From: an uncultured Aquimarina sp.
GTDB lineage: Bacteria; Bacteroidota; Bacteroidia; Flavobacteriales; Flavobacteriaceae
NCBI GenBank assembly: GCA_947496555.1
Contig: CANMDH010000008.1
Span: forward strand, 62,001 to 126,000
Direction: 5' to 3'
DNA length: 64,000 nt
The translations under genes were made by a program, and so were the position numbers. Each line of letters begins with the position of its first letter. Position 1 is the first letter of the stretch. Shown here piece by piece: positions 54,982-64,000 of this stretch. The notes under the pieces were generated by a model that was given only the letters and a program-made list of their open reading frames with translations, was not told the origin of the DNA and ran no database searches.

Positions 54982-57603
54982 ATGCAGAAAACATTCATAC
55001 TTTTCACTCTATTAATAACTCATATATTTTCTGGTTTTTCTCAAGAAAATAATCCAATAGCCAATATTGATGCTGTAATTGTATCAGAAAATGTAAGGTT
55101 TACCATCCTTACTCCTCATCTAATTAGAATGGAATGGAGTGAAAATGCTTCTTTTGAAGATAAGGCATCCTTTGTAGTTATAAATCGTAATTTGGAAGTT
55201 CCCACTTTTGAGAAGAAAGAAACTGAAAGCACATTAGTCATTACCACGAAAGCTTTAACACTAACCTACAAAAAGGGAAAAGAAGCATTTTCAAAAGAAA
55301 ATATTAGTATTTCCTATTTAATAAACAATGAGTCTAAAAACTGGAATCCAGATGTAATCGATGATCAAAACTTAAAAGGAACCTCAAGAACCTTGGATGG
55401 AGCCAATGGAGGAAAATGGTGGGATGGAAAAGATATTCAACTTGAGGACGGAATAATTTCGAGAAACGGTTTTGCATTACTGGATGATTCTAATTCTTTC
55501 CTCTTTGATGGATCAGAGTGGAATTGGGTAGAAAAAAGAAAAGAAAAGAAACAACAAGACTGGTACTTCTTTGGACATGGCCATAATTATAAACAAGCCC
55601 TTAAAGATTACACCGCTATTTCAGGAAAAATACCAATGCTACCAAAATATGCCTTGGGATATTGGTGGTCAAGATATTGGGTATATTCTGATCAGGAATT
55701 AAAAGATTTGGTTGGGGATTTCAGGACATATGACATTCCGATTGATGTATTAATTATTGATATGGATTGGCATGAAACTTTTGGAGGGTTAAAGGACACA
55801 CAAAATCCAAAAATGGACGAAACAGGAAACTGGGTTGGCTGGACCGGATATAGCTGGAATCGGTCTTTGTTTCCTAAACCCGAAAAATTCCTGGACTGGA
55901 CAGATAGAAACAATCTAAAAACTGCTTTAAACCTTCATCCTGCCTCTGGTATTGCGCCTATGGAAGATGCATATCAGGATTTTGCCAAAGCATATAATTT
56001 TGATGCAAAAAGCAACAAATACATTCATTATCAAATGGCCGATAAAAAATGGGCCGAAACTTATTTCAATGTACTACTCCGTCCATTTGAAAAACACGGC
56101 ATTGATTTTTGGTGGTTAGATTGGCAACAGTTTCCGGAAAGTAAGGTGGTCCCGGGATTAAGCAATACTTGGTGGCTTAATTATACTTTCTTTACCGATA
56201 TGGAACAACAAAGTAATAATCGGCCCATGGTTTTTCATCGTTGGGGAGGCATGGGGAATCATCGTTACCCTATTGGTTTCTCTGGGGATGATAAAATAAG
56301 TTGGGGATCGCTTAAATATCAGACCTATTTTACTGCTACTGCTGCCAATGTAGGTTATGGTTGGTGGAGTCATGATATTGGAGGCCATGCATCCAGCGAA
56401 TTAGATCGAAATGCCGAGTTATATGTTCGTTGGCTTCAATTTGGTGTCTTCAGCCCTATTTTAAGAACTCATAGTGCCAAAATATCCAGTATAGAGCGTA
56501 GGTTTTGGAAATACCCAGATCACTTTAAAATCATGAAAGAACTGGTTCAACTGCGATACCAATTGGCCCCGTATATGTATACAGCATCGCGAAAAACTTA
56601 TGACAGTGGACTTTCGGTAATCAAACCGATGTATTATGATTTTCCAGAAAGTGAGGAGGCATATACTTATAAATACCAATATCTGTTTGGAGATGATATG
56701 ATCGTGGCTCCGGTTTCGGATAGCGTATCTAAAACAAACTCTTTGGTAAAAAAAGAAATTTGGTTACCCAAAGGAAAATGGTACGAGTGGCATTCGGGAA
56801 GTCTTTTGGAAGGAGGGAAAGTAATTTCACGCAATTTTGCTATAGATGAAATCCCCACATATGCAAAAGCAGGTAGCATTATCCCAATGTATCCGAAAAT
56901 AGATCATTTACAACAACAAGTGTCTGATTGGATCTTGAATATTATTCCTGGAGATCAAGGGGAAGCTATAATATATGAAGACGACGGATCGACGAATGAA
57001 TATACAAACGGAAAATACGCCACTACCAAAGTGAGTCAAAATACTTCAAAAAATGGTATGGAGATTATAATTTCAAAACGTGAAGGTTTATACGCTAATA
57101 TGTATAACAATAGAACATACACAATAGAATTATTGCGCTCTTTCCCGCCTAAATCAATTGAAGTTAATGGCATTTCTTATCCATATAGTACTGAATCTAA
57201 AAAAAGTCAATGGAGTTATGATGGGAAAAAATTGACAACCATAATTAACATTCCCTCTTCTTCTGTAAATGGTGAAATTAAAGTTAATGTTACTTATGAT
57301 GAATCTATGTATAATAAAGAAACCCTACTGAATCAAAAACAATTACTGTTCAGAAGAATTTCAAAAATAGTAGGAGACATGAAAATTGAGGTGGCAAGAA
57401 AAAACTGGTGGTCATCCCTACCCAATCCAGTGCTTGCCGCCGAGCAAACTCCTACCAGAATTCAGTATAATCCAAACGAAATAGTGCAGTTACTCGAAGA
57501 TTTTGAAAAAAACGCTGAAGAAATGAAGCAACTTATCATAGAGCACCCAGATGCAAGGAAGGAAATAGCCAAAAGATTAGTTGCATATCTGGAGTATGAA
57601 TAA
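54982..57603 (+). CDS. Glycoside hydrolase family 31 (alpha-glucosidase/alpha-xylosidase-like)
   Basis: 873 residues with a signal peptide (QKTFILFTLLITHIFSGFSQ). N-terminal beta-sandwich (about 30-200), then a GH31 barrel with nucleophile Asp380 in DFWWLDWQQ and the acid/base region GFSGDDKIS (Asp436), plus RWGGMGNHRYP. The region about 660-760 is the DUF5110 beta-domain (IYEDDGSTNEYTNGKYATTK). About 100 extra residues at the C-terminus (about 775-873) are helical and unlike usual GH31 tails. Acts on alpha-linked glucose or xylose; exact linkage unknown. Middle gene of the sugar operon. Confidence 0.9.
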   Translation: MQKTFILFTLLITHIFSGFSQENNPIANIDAVIVSENVRFTILTPHLIRMEWSENASFEDKASFVVINRNLEVPTFEKKETESTLVITTKALTLTYKKGKEAFSKENISISYLINNESKNWNPDVIDDQNLKGTSRTLDGANGGKWWDGKDIQLEDGIISRNGFALLDDSNSFLFDGSEWNWVEKRKEKKQQDWYFFGHGHNYKQALKDYTAISGKIPMLPKYALGYWWSRYWVYSDQELKDLVGDFRTYDIPIDVLIIDMDWHETFGGLKDTQNPKMDETGNWVGWTGYSWNRSLFPKPEKFLDWTDRNNLKTALNLHPASGIAPMEDAYQDFAKAYNFDAKSNKYIHYQMADKKWAETYFNVLLRPFEKHGIDFWWLDWQQFPESKVVPGLSNTWWLNYTFFTDMEQQSNNRPMVFHRWGGMGNHRYPIGFSGDDKISWGSLKYQTYFTATAANVGYGWWSHDIGGHASSELDRNAELYVRWLQFGVFSPILRTHSAKISSIERRFWKYPDHFKIMKELVQLRYQLAPYMYTASRKTYDSGLSVIKPMYYDFPESEEAYTYKYQYLFGDDMIVAPVSDSVSKTNSLVKKEIWLPKGKWYEWHSGSLLEGGKVISRNFAIDEIPTYAKAGSIIPMYPKIDHLQQQVSDWILNIIPGDQGEAIIYEDDGSTNEYTNGKYATTKVSQNTSKNGMEIIISKREGLYANMYNNRTYTIELLRSFPPKSIEVNGISYPYSTESKKSQWSYDGKKLTTIINIPSSSVNGEIKVNVTYDESMYNKETLLNQKQLLFRRISKIVGDMKIEVARKNWWSSLPNPVLAAEQTPTRIQYNPNEIVQLLEDFEKNAEEMKQLIIEHPDARKEIAKRLVAYLEYE

Positions 57604-57633
57604 ATAATATATCTATTCTAAAAAACTTAAAAA

Positions 57634-58047
57634 ATGAGAAATAAAAATCTATTATTGCTGGTAGTTGCTTTTGGAATTTATTTTTCTGCCTTTGGGCAAA
57701 TTGAAAAACAACCTGATCAAGAAGGAAAAATAAAAGGTAATTTGGTACATACCGTATTGTTTTGGCTTAACAATCCAGGAAGTAAAGAAGATAGAGATGT
57801 TTTTGAGAAAGGAGTTCATAAACTATTAAAACAATGTAAATTCATCACATCAAGCCATATAGGGGTTCCCGCAGATACCGCTACCCGGCCTATCGTTGAT
57901 GCCAGTTATACCTATTGTGTGGTTATTACTTTTGAGTCGAAAGAAGCTCATGATAAGTACCAAGTCGATCCTTTGCATAAAAAGTTCGTAGAAGAAAGTA
58001 AAGATCTATGGCACAAAGTAATGGTATATGATTCAGAACATTTATAG
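57634..58047 (+). CDS. Secreted Dabb (stress-responsive A/B barrel) protein
   Basis: 137 residues with a signal peptide (NLLLLVVAFGIYFSAFGQ). Dimeric alpha/beta-barrel domain: NLVHTVLFWLNNPGSKEDRD, TYCVVITFESKEAHDKYQVD and PLHKKFVEESKDLWHKVMVYD. Secreted Dabb proteins often sit beside glycoside or oxidoreductase genes in Bacteroidota; the role is unclear. 30 bp after the GH31 gene and followed by a strong terminator, so it closes the operon. Confidence 0.85.
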   Translation: MRNKNLLLLVVAFGIYFSAFGQIEKQPDQEGKIKGNLVHTVLFWLNNPGSKEDRDVFEKGVHKLLKQCKFITSSHIGVPADTATRPIVDASYTYCVVITFESKEAHDKYQVDPLHKKFVEESKDLWHKVMVYDSEHL

Positions 58048-58059
58048 GAAGATACATTT

Positions 58060-58097
58060 ATAAGACAGGAGCTACCAAAAGGTAGCTCCTGTCTTAT
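58060..58097. terminator. Bidirectional terminator (17-bp perfect stem)
   Basis: 58060-58076 pairs perfectly with 58081-58097 (GACAGGAGCTACC core) across an AAAA loop, between the convergent Dabb and M61 genes, 13 bases after the Dabb stop. Confidence 0.9.
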
Positions 58098-58118
58098 AAT
58101 TAAACACTTTATAAATTA

Positions 58119-59996
58119 TTACCCTTTAAGCCAAGCATTTCTAAGCTCTAATTGCTTTTCTGTAGGGTTTTCTATCGCTGTTAGTTTTTTTCCGTAAGTG
58201 TATGACTGGGTGATCTTTGTTTTAATTATTACATCCTCTCCTGCCCTGTTCAATTTTATTTCAAGATTATCTCCTTCCTCCCATTCAAAAGTGGAGCCAA
58301 GAACCTTATTCACATTTTGGATTGTTAATTTCTGACCATTAATTTCTAGCACATCATCATTAGGTTTAACACCATTTTGCGACCAAAAACTATTATCAAC
58401 CACCTGCTCGGTAAAAAATATACTTCCGGTAGACATATTCCCTGCAAAAATCAAATCCCTTCCATTCTGTATATAACTGGTCTCAATTTTTTCATTTTTC
58501 ACCGTTAAACCTACTTTATTAAAAAAATCGTCATAGTTGATAGGTGTTGTTCCGATTACATGAGTATTTAAAAATTCACCTACAGAAGGATATGTCATAG
58601 ATATAATTTCTTCAATTATTTTATCATCCTCAAAGGGTTTATTTTTTCCATATTTAAGCGATAATTCTTTCATTAAAGACAAAATCCCTCGATTACCATT
58701 GCTAGCCTCCCGCATAAGGATATCAATGCACATACCAATTAATGCTCCTTTTTCGTATACATTTGCATAATTAGATTCGTATTGTTTTTCAATGATATTC
58801 TCACTCATTACTGTGAAACTCATAGAGTCATCAAATTCACTTGCATTTTGAATCTTATCTCTTATTTTACTAAAAAACTCTTCTTCATCAACTAATCCTT
58901 GATTTACTTGAAAAAGTGTTGCAAAATATTCGGTTACCCCTTCGTACATCCATAAATGTTTAGAAAATGTAGGTGCGTTGTAATCAAAATAATGAACATC
59001 TTCAGAATGAACACTAAGTGGAGTTACAATATGAAAAAACTCATGAGATACTACATCAATCATTGCTGAAGCTAATGCCTCATCTGGCATTTGTTCTGGC
59101 AAAACAACTACTGTAGAAGTATGATGCTCAAGCGCCCCAAAACCAGTAGGAGCCTTTTCTGTTGAAGGAGCCAGATACAAATAAATATCGTACCTAGGCG
59201 TACTATTAACATCACCTAGATACGTTTTTTGTGCTTCCATCATTTTATTCACCGTTTCCTTAATTTTTGAAGCGGTATGAACTTTATTTGGCGAATAAAC
59301 ACTCAAAACTATTTTAATATCTCCAACCTCAAATTCTTCTACATCAAGATTACCATACATCATTGGATTGTCTGTAATCTCAAAATATCTAGATGCAAAA
59401 TATTTATCGGTAGTATTAAGACCATCTTCACTAGTTTCTGAACCGACCTTTTGTAAAGCAGAAGTTCTTTGCATGGTGGTGGGAGCTTTTACCTCAAGTG
59501 AATATTGATTGTTCTTCAGTACATCAAAATAACCGATAAAACCATGAAGATTAAGTACAAAATTTTCTTCTTCTATATTAGTCCCAGAAGGAGAAAAAGG
59601 TGCGCCTATGGTTACATTTTCAATATCGTAAGTATCATTCACTTTATATTCGATCTTATCAAGCTGCGTCGCATTGGTGATTAGCCATGAATTATTATCA
59701 AGATTTTTTGTTGTGATCTCATTTCCTTCATAATCAAAAGCCTTAAAATCATCAACATACTTTCCAAAATCGCTCACAGAATACGTTCCTTGCACTACCT
59801 TGGGGAAGAAATATGTTACAGAATCTTGTGTAAAACGTCCGGGGTTAATAATAACGGGTACTTTATCTTCTTTTACCTGAGTCAAATCCATACTTGATCT
59901 AATGGGAAGACTTGTTGCAATATCATTCGAAGGATTCTTGACTCCACATCCTACTAATAATAAACCAATGGAAACTTTGACTAATATATTCTTCAT
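58119..59996 (-). CDS. M61-family metallopeptidase lipoprotein with PDZ domain
   Basis: 625 residues. Lipoprotein signal (KVSIGLLLVGCGVKN; lipobox VGC). Zinc site HEFFH at residues 318-322 (His318, Glu319, His322) with downstream MYEGVTEYFATLF supplying the third ligand, as in glycyl aminopeptidases. Residues about 520-600 form a PDZ-like domain (NGVKPNDDVLEINGQKLTIQ). N-terminal beta-sandwich at about 30-230. Cell-surface or periplasmic peptidase acting on small or unfolded peptides. Single gene. Confidence 0.88.
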   Translation of the reverse strand: MKNILVKVSIGLLLVGCGVKNPSNDIATSLPIRSSMDLTQVKEDKVPVIINPGRFTQDSVTYFFPKVVQGTYSVSDFGKYVDDFKAFDYEGNEITTKNLDNNSWLITNATQLDKIEYKVNDTYDIENVTIGAPFSPSGTNIEEENFVLNLHGFIGYFDVLKNNQYSLEVKAPTTMQRTSALQKVGSETSEDGLNTTDKYFASRYFEITDNPMMYGNLDVEEFEVGDIKIVLSVYSPNKVHTASKIKETVNKMMEAQKTYLGDVNSTPRYDIYLYLAPSTEKAPTGFGALEHHTSTVVVLPEQMPDEALASAMIDVVSHEFFHIVTPLSVHSEDVHYFDYNAPTFSKHLWMYEGVTEYFATLFQVNQGLVDEEEFFSKIRDKIQNASEFDDSMSFTVMSENIIEKQYESNYANVYEKGALIGMCIDILMREASNGNRGILSLMKELSLKYGKNKPFEDDKIIEEIISMTYPSVGEFLNTHVIGTTPINYDDFFNKVGLTVKNEKIETSYIQNGRDLIFAGNMSTGSIFFTEQVVDNSFWSQNGVKPNDDVLEINGQKLTIQNVNKVLGSTFEWEEGDNLEIKLNRAGEDVIIKTKITQSYTYGKKLTAIENPTEKQLELRNAWLKG

Positions 59997-60124
59997 TTAC
60001 TATAATATTTTATTAATCCTAAACTCCAAAAAAGAGCTCTTGTTACAGTTTTACATACGCAAAATATACATTTTGTAACTACTTTAGCTTATTTTTAGCA
60101 CTTTTTAATTACTAAACCGACGTT

Positions 60125-60910
60125 TTGGATTTAATAATTGATAACCAAAGAATACATTTCTCTGAAGACCCTAAATCTTTTGCAAAAAACAAGGTTACTA
60201 TTTTGTTCTTACATGACTCACTTGGATCTATAGAGCTTTGGAGAGATTTCCCTCAAAAACTAGGTTTACATTTGGATTGTAATATCTTGGCATATGATCG
60301 TCAAGGATATGGAAAATCAGCCCCTTTTGGCTCTCTTAAAAGGAATAATGATTATCTCAAGAAAGAAGCTGAAAATCTGGGTAAAATAACAGACCTATTA
60401 GATCTTAAAAATGTAGTTTTATTTGGACACAGTGATGGGGGTAGTATCGCTTTACTTGCAGCCGCTTTGTTTCCCGAAAAGATATTGGGTATAGTGACAG
60501 AGGGGGCACATGTATTTGTTGAAAAGGAAACTATAACTGGAATAAAAGAGGCAAAGAAAGCTTATAAAAACACCAATTTAAGAGAACGTCTTTTTCGATA
60601 TCATGGTAACAAAACTGATGATGTATTTCGAATGTGGACCGAGACCTGGCTATCTTCATCGTACCAGTCATGGAATATTGAAAAATACCTTCCTTTGGTA
60701 AAATGTCCTTCTTTAATTATTCAAGGAGAAAAGGATGAATACGGTACGTTAGATCAGGTAAATTCAATTGTATCCAAAACTGCTGGAAAATCCATGCAAT
60801 TGATTATTGAAGATGTCGCTCACACTCCGCATAAAGAAAATCCTAACATTGTTATTAAAAAGGTCAATCAGTTTATAAACCGAAATATCTATACCATGTT
60901 AAAGAAATGA
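60125..60910 (+). CDS. Alpha/beta hydrolase
   Basis: 261 residues from a TTG (MDLIIDNQRIHFSED); no ATG lies near. Core motifs: TILFLHDSLGSIELWRDFP (HD in place of HG at the oxyanion hole), AYDRQGYGKSAPFG, nucleophile elbow FGHSDGGSIALL near residue 102, IIQGEKDEYGT (acid) and EDVAHTPHKENP (histidine). Similar to pimeloyl-ester or haloalkane-type hydrolases. Cytosolic; substrate unknown. Single gene. Confidence 0.83.
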   Translation: MDLIIDNQRIHFSEDPKSFAKNKVTILFLHDSLGSIELWRDFPQKLGLHLDCNILAYDRQGYGKSAPFGSLKRNNDYLKKEAENLGKITDLLDLKNVVLFGHSDGGSIALLAAALFPEKILGIVTEGAHVFVEKETITGIKEAKKAYKNTNLRERLFRYHGNKTDDVFRMWTETWLSSSYQSWNIEKYLPLVKCPSLIIQGEKDEYGTLDQVNSIVSKTAGKSMQLIIEDVAHTPHKENPNIVIKKVNQFINRNIYTMLKK

Positions 60911-61031
60911 TAAAGTCTCTATTTCCAAGTAATTATTTAGAAACTTGTAACAATTATCCTTTTAAATACATTAACCAGTATGATTTTCTAATTTATTAGA
61001 AAATACAAGTACACCTATTAAATATTTTAAT

Positions 61032-63473
61032 ATGAAACTCATCAAATCAACCTTTTTGTTATTCTTAACAATTTCGGTATGTAATGCCCAAGAAAATCTT
61101 GAATACCAAAAACCACCAAAAGAAATTTTAGACTTAGTAGATGTTTCCTTAGCTCCTTCGGTAAGAGTTGATTCAAAAGGAGAAAATCTTATTTTTCTAT
61201 ATAGGGATAGTTACAAGACCATTTCTGAATTATCAGAAAAGGAAATGCGATTAGCTGGATTACGAATTAATCCAAAAACAAACATTTCAAGCAGAACCAA
61301 TTATTTTAATAATTTAAAAGTTAAAAAAACTATTGATAAGGAAGCAAAACAAGTCGTTGGGTTACCAAAAAATGCAAAAATTGCTAATTTTAATTGGTCA
61401 CCAGATCAAAGCAAAGCAGCATTTACTAACATTACCCCAAATGGTGTCGAGCTATGGATTTTAAATGTTGCAGAAGCAACGGCGACCAAGACCACGAATG
61501 CTAATGTTAATGCAAACATGCGTAGTCCTTACAAATGGTTTAGAGACAATTCGGCTTTATTGGTGAAGTTCATGCCAACTATGAGAAAACCACTTATTGA
61601 TACTCAAGAAGCGGTTCCTGTTGGACCTACTATCACGACCAGTAATGGTCAAAAAGCTCAAAATAGGACGTACCAGGATCTTCTGAAAAATCCAAATGAT
61701 GAATATAATTTTCAACAATTAGCTACTTCTGAAATTAAAAAAGTTTCACTAGATGGAAATATAGAAAACTGGGCTCCCGCCGCGATGTATGGTAATTTTT
61801 CCTTTTCTCCAAGTGGTGAATATATTATTGCAACCGAAATACAGAAACCATTTTCTTATCTAGTCCCTTATAGACGTTTCCCACAAGAAACCAAATTATA
61901 TAAAAACACAGGAGAGGTCGTTAAAACAGTAAATAAAGCACCTCTTGCCGAGGTACTACCGAAAGGATTTATGGCAACTCGTACCGGGAAAAGATCGATG
62001 ACATGGCGTTTGGATCAACCAGCAACTTTGGTTTGGGCTGAAGCTTTAGACGAAGGTGATCCTGATGTAAAAGTTGAATACAGAGATGAAGTGTTTCAGC
62101 TTAAAGCCCCTTTTACAGACTCTAAAGAATCTATTCTTAAAACAATTAATCGTTTTGGAGGTATAGAATGGACTAATGATGAAGTGGCCGTTGCCTATGA
62201 TTATTGGTGGAATACCAGAAATACCAAAACTTATGTTTTTAATCCATCAAGACCTGATCAAAAACCTAATATAATTCATGATAGAAATTATCAGGATAGA
62301 TACAATGATCCTGGAGAACCTGTAACTATTAAAAACAAATATGGACACTCTGTAATCAATATTGTAAATGATAATATTTATATGATTGGAGATGGTTACA
62401 CCAAAGAAGGACAATTTCCATTTGTAGATAAATTTAGTTTAAAATCCAATACAAGTACCCGTATTTACCAATCAAAATACACCGATAAAGTAGAAACCAT
62501 TTATACTGCCATAGATATAAAAAAAGGAGAATTTTTGGTAAGAATAGAATCACCCAGTGAGTTTCCTAATTATTATATACGCAATATAAATAAAGAAAAT
62601 AGCCTTACACAAATAACCGCTTTCGACAACCCTTTTGCTAGTATACAAAATGTACACAAAGAAGTAATCAAGTATAAGAGAGACGACGGATTAGAATTAT
62701 CGGGAACGCTTTATTTACCTGTAGGCTATGACAAAACAACAAAAGAAAAAATGCCAATGATTTTATGGGCATATCCAAGAGAGTTTAAAGATAAAAGTAG
62801 CGCTTCACAATCAACTTCAAACCCGAATAAATTCACTTATCCTTTTTGGGGATCCATGCTATACTGGGTTACCAGAGGTTATGTAATATTGGATGGTGCT
62901 TCCTTCCCTATTGTAGGAGAAGGAAATGAAGAACCAAACGATTCATTTAGAAAACAATTAGTTGCTAATGGTAAAGCTGCTATAGATGCAGTCGACGCAT
63001 TAGGATACATAGATCGTGATAGAGTTGCCGTAGGAGGGCATTCATATGGGGCATTTATGACAGCCAATTTGTTGTCTCATTCAAACCTATTCGCTGCAGG
63101 AATTGCTAGAAGTGGTGCTTATAATAGGACTCTCACTCCTTTTGGTTTTCAAAGTGAAGAAAGAAGTTATTGGGAAGCTCCAGAGATATATTATAATATG
63201 TCGCCGTTTATGCATTCTGATAAAATGAAAACTCCTTTATTATTGATTCATGGACAGGCCGATAACAATTCGGGAACGTATCCCTTACAAAGTGAACGAT
63301 ATTTTAATGCTTTAAAAGGATTAGGAGCTACTTCCAGATTAGTAATGTTGCCTAAAGAAAGTCATGGTTATAGAGCTAAAGAATCGATACTTCATTTGCT
63401 ATGGGAACAAGATCAATGGTTAGAGAAATATGTAAAAAACAAGAAGAAACCTAAACAACAAGGAACTAACTAG
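61032..63473 (+). CDS. Secreted S9-family peptidase (prolyl-oligopeptidase type)
   Basis: 813 residues with a signal peptide (MKLIKSTFLLFLTISVCNAQ). N-terminal beta-propeller (about 40-530) and C-terminal alpha/beta hydrolase domain: nucleophile Ser671 in VGGHSYGAFMTANLL, aspartate in IHGQADNNSGTYP and histidine in KESHGYRAKES near residue 780. Close to the flavobacterial glutamyl/dipeptidyl-type S9 peptidases that act in the periplasm on oligopeptides. Catalytic triad complete. Single gene, followed by a palindromic terminator. Confidence 0.92.
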   Translation: MKLIKSTFLLFLTISVCNAQENLEYQKPPKEILDLVDVSLAPSVRVDSKGENLIFLYRDSYKTISELSEKEMRLAGLRINPKTNISSRTNYFNNLKVKKTIDKEAKQVVGLPKNAKIANFNWSPDQSKAAFTNITPNGVELWILNVAEATATKTTNANVNANMRSPYKWFRDNSALLVKFMPTMRKPLIDTQEAVPVGPTITTSNGQKAQNRTYQDLLKNPNDEYNFQQLATSEIKKVSLDGNIENWAPAAMYGNFSFSPSGEYIIATEIQKPFSYLVPYRRFPQETKLYKNTGEVVKTVNKAPLAEVLPKGFMATRTGKRSMTWRLDQPATLVWAEALDEGDPDVKVEYRDEVFQLKAPFTDSKESILKTINRFGGIEWTNDEVAVAYDYWWNTRNTKTYVFNPSRPDQKPNIIHDRNYQDRYNDPGEPVTIKNKYGHSVINIVNDNIYMIGDGYTKEGQFPFVDKFSLKSNTSTRIYQSKYTDKVETIYTAIDIKKGEFLVRIESPSEFPNYYIRNINKENSLTQITAFDNPFASIQNVHKEVIKYKRDDGLELSGTLYLPVGYDKTTKEKMPMILWAYPREFKDKSSASQSTSNPNKFTYPFWGSMLYWVTRGYVILDGASFPIVGEGNEEPNDSFRKQLVANGKAAIDAVDALGYIDRDRVAVGGHSYGAFMTANLLSHSNLFAAGIARSGAYNRTLTPFGFQSEERSYWEAPEIYYNMSPFMHSDKMKTPLLLIHGQADNNSGTYPLQSERYFNALKGLGATSRLVMLPKESHGYRAKESILHLLWEQDQWLEKYVKNKKKPKQQGTN

Positions 63474-63497
63474 GAAGCCAAAGCATAAAGAAAAAGA

Positions 63498-63517
63498 GGC
63501 TGTTAATATTAACAGCC
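63498..63517. terminator. Palindromic terminator
   Basis: GGCTGTTAAT and its exact complement back to back, A-rich before and T-rich after, between the convergent S9 peptidase and hybrid kinase genes. Usable from both strands. Confidence 0.75.
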
Positions 63518-63524
63518 CGTTTTC

Positions 63525-64000
63525 TTATATCAATAGATTTTTTGCGATAATATTCTTTAGATCATTTTTGTTTAAAGGTTTATTAATGATATCATTCATA
63601 CCAATTGCCAAACATTCTTCTTGTACCTCGCTTAACTCAGAAGCTGTAAGTGCAATAATAGGAGTTGTTTGATCAAATTCTCTTATGCGTTTGGTGGCTT
63701 CAGTTCCGTTAAGATATGGCATGTTCAGATCCATCAAAATAAGATCAAAATCTTCTTTCTGAACCATTTGTAGTGCATTAAATCCATTCTCAACTATAGT
63801 ACATTCGTATCCAATAAGATTTAAAAGATTTTTGGTAACTATTTGATTTATTTTATTATCCTCTGCCACCAGTATTCTTCTAAATTTTTGATTGATCCCA
63901 CTATTCTCGGGATCTAGTTTATTTTCTCCTTTTTCATCAATAATCTCTAACGTAAGATCAAAATGAAACTTTGTTCCTCTACCTTCTTTACTATCAAGAT
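63525..64000 (-). CDS. Hybrid sensor histidine kinase, C-terminal receiver domain (5' part outside window)
   Basis: The frame is open to the window edge, so only the last 157 codons are visible. They begin with SKEGRGTKFHFDLTLEI, the end of a HATPase domain (GxGTxF box), then a linker and a complete receiver domain: RRILVAEDNKINQ (acidic pair), LILMDLNMPYLNGTEA (phospho-acceptor Asp), PIIALTAS and the lysine in IINKPLNKNDL. The GTG that could start a separate receiver protein lies inside this domain and is rejected. Input domain and signal unknown. Confidence 0.9.
   Translation of the reverse strand, partial: LDSKEGRGTKFHFDLTLEIIDEKGENKLDPENSGINQKFRRILVAEDNKINQIVTKNLLNLIGYECTIVENGFNALQMVQKEDFDLILMDLNMPYLNGTEATKRIREFDQTTPIIALTASELSEVQEECLAIGMNDIINKPLNKNDLKNIIAKNLLI

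Noticed and set aside
63525-63869. Stand-alone response regulator from the GTG
   Set aside because: The frame continues upstream to the window edge with RRIL and the end of a HATPase domain, so this is the tail of a hybrid kinase.

Overview
The window is a stretch of a Bacteroidota chromosome, almost certainly Flavobacteriaceae and probably a marine, Aquimarina-like genus (the genus is a guess). The evidence is low GC, near absence of Shine-Dalgarno sequences, TAnnTTTG-type -7 promoter boxes, a T9SS sorting domain, a fused alpha/beta E1 2-oxoacid dehydrogenase, a separate ParE/ParC pair, menaquinone genes, and many secreted proteins whose signal peptides end in AQ/SQ. No rRNA, tRNA, CRISPR array or intact insertion sequence was seen.

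Layout. 1-7.8 kb: the 3' part of uvrA, a LOG-family nucleotide hydrolase, a large secreted protein joining an M1-peptidase-like domain that lacks its zinc ligands to an outer-membrane-barrel-like C-terminus, and the fused E1 dehydrogenase. 7.8-16.5 kb: two paralogous coiled-coil membrane proteins, menB, a voltage-gated cation channel, cvfB, a DUF2853 gene, then menD-menF-thioesterase, so menaquinone synthesis is split over two nearby blocks. 16.5-21.3 kb: a TetR regulator with a palindromic operator at its start codon driving three alpha/beta hydrolases, facing a small operon (DinB, NTF2-like, DUF2071) whose last gene carries an in-frame stop. 21.3-37.1 kb: PEP carboxylase, an Lrp regulator, an M14 carboxypeptidase divergent from an HTH regulator with eight copies of a 16-bp palindrome between them, TerC, an AraC/GyrI regulator, ApbE, PhnA, an unannotated cysteine-rich double-glycine-leader peptide (apparently frameshifted), an M23 peptidase, and parC/parE.

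37-48.7 kb is the accessory part: a 195-bp inverted-repeat element, an AsmA-like protein, then a run of small unrelated genes (flavoprotein, HAD, DUF4386, membrane protein, methyltransferase, DHFR-like, ArsR plus SRPBCC). Several are separated by long imperfect hairpins that look like integron attC sites, with an inverted-repeat relic and a gene fragment in the middle. 48.8-64 kb: a T9SS substrate with a fibre-like partner, a zinc alcohol dehydrogenase, tandem PPK2 kinases, a secreted sugar operon (Gfo/Idh/MocA, GH31, Dabb), an M61 peptidase, an alpha/beta hydrolase, an S9 peptidase and the 3' end of a hybrid histidine kinase.

The observations most worth following are the palindrome array around the HTH regulator (25821-26168), the hidden cysteine-rich peptide (31592-31782), the attC-like cassette run (about 41.0-45.7 kb), the inverted-repeat element at 37485-37679 and the nonsense-interrupted DUF2071 gene (19513-20280).
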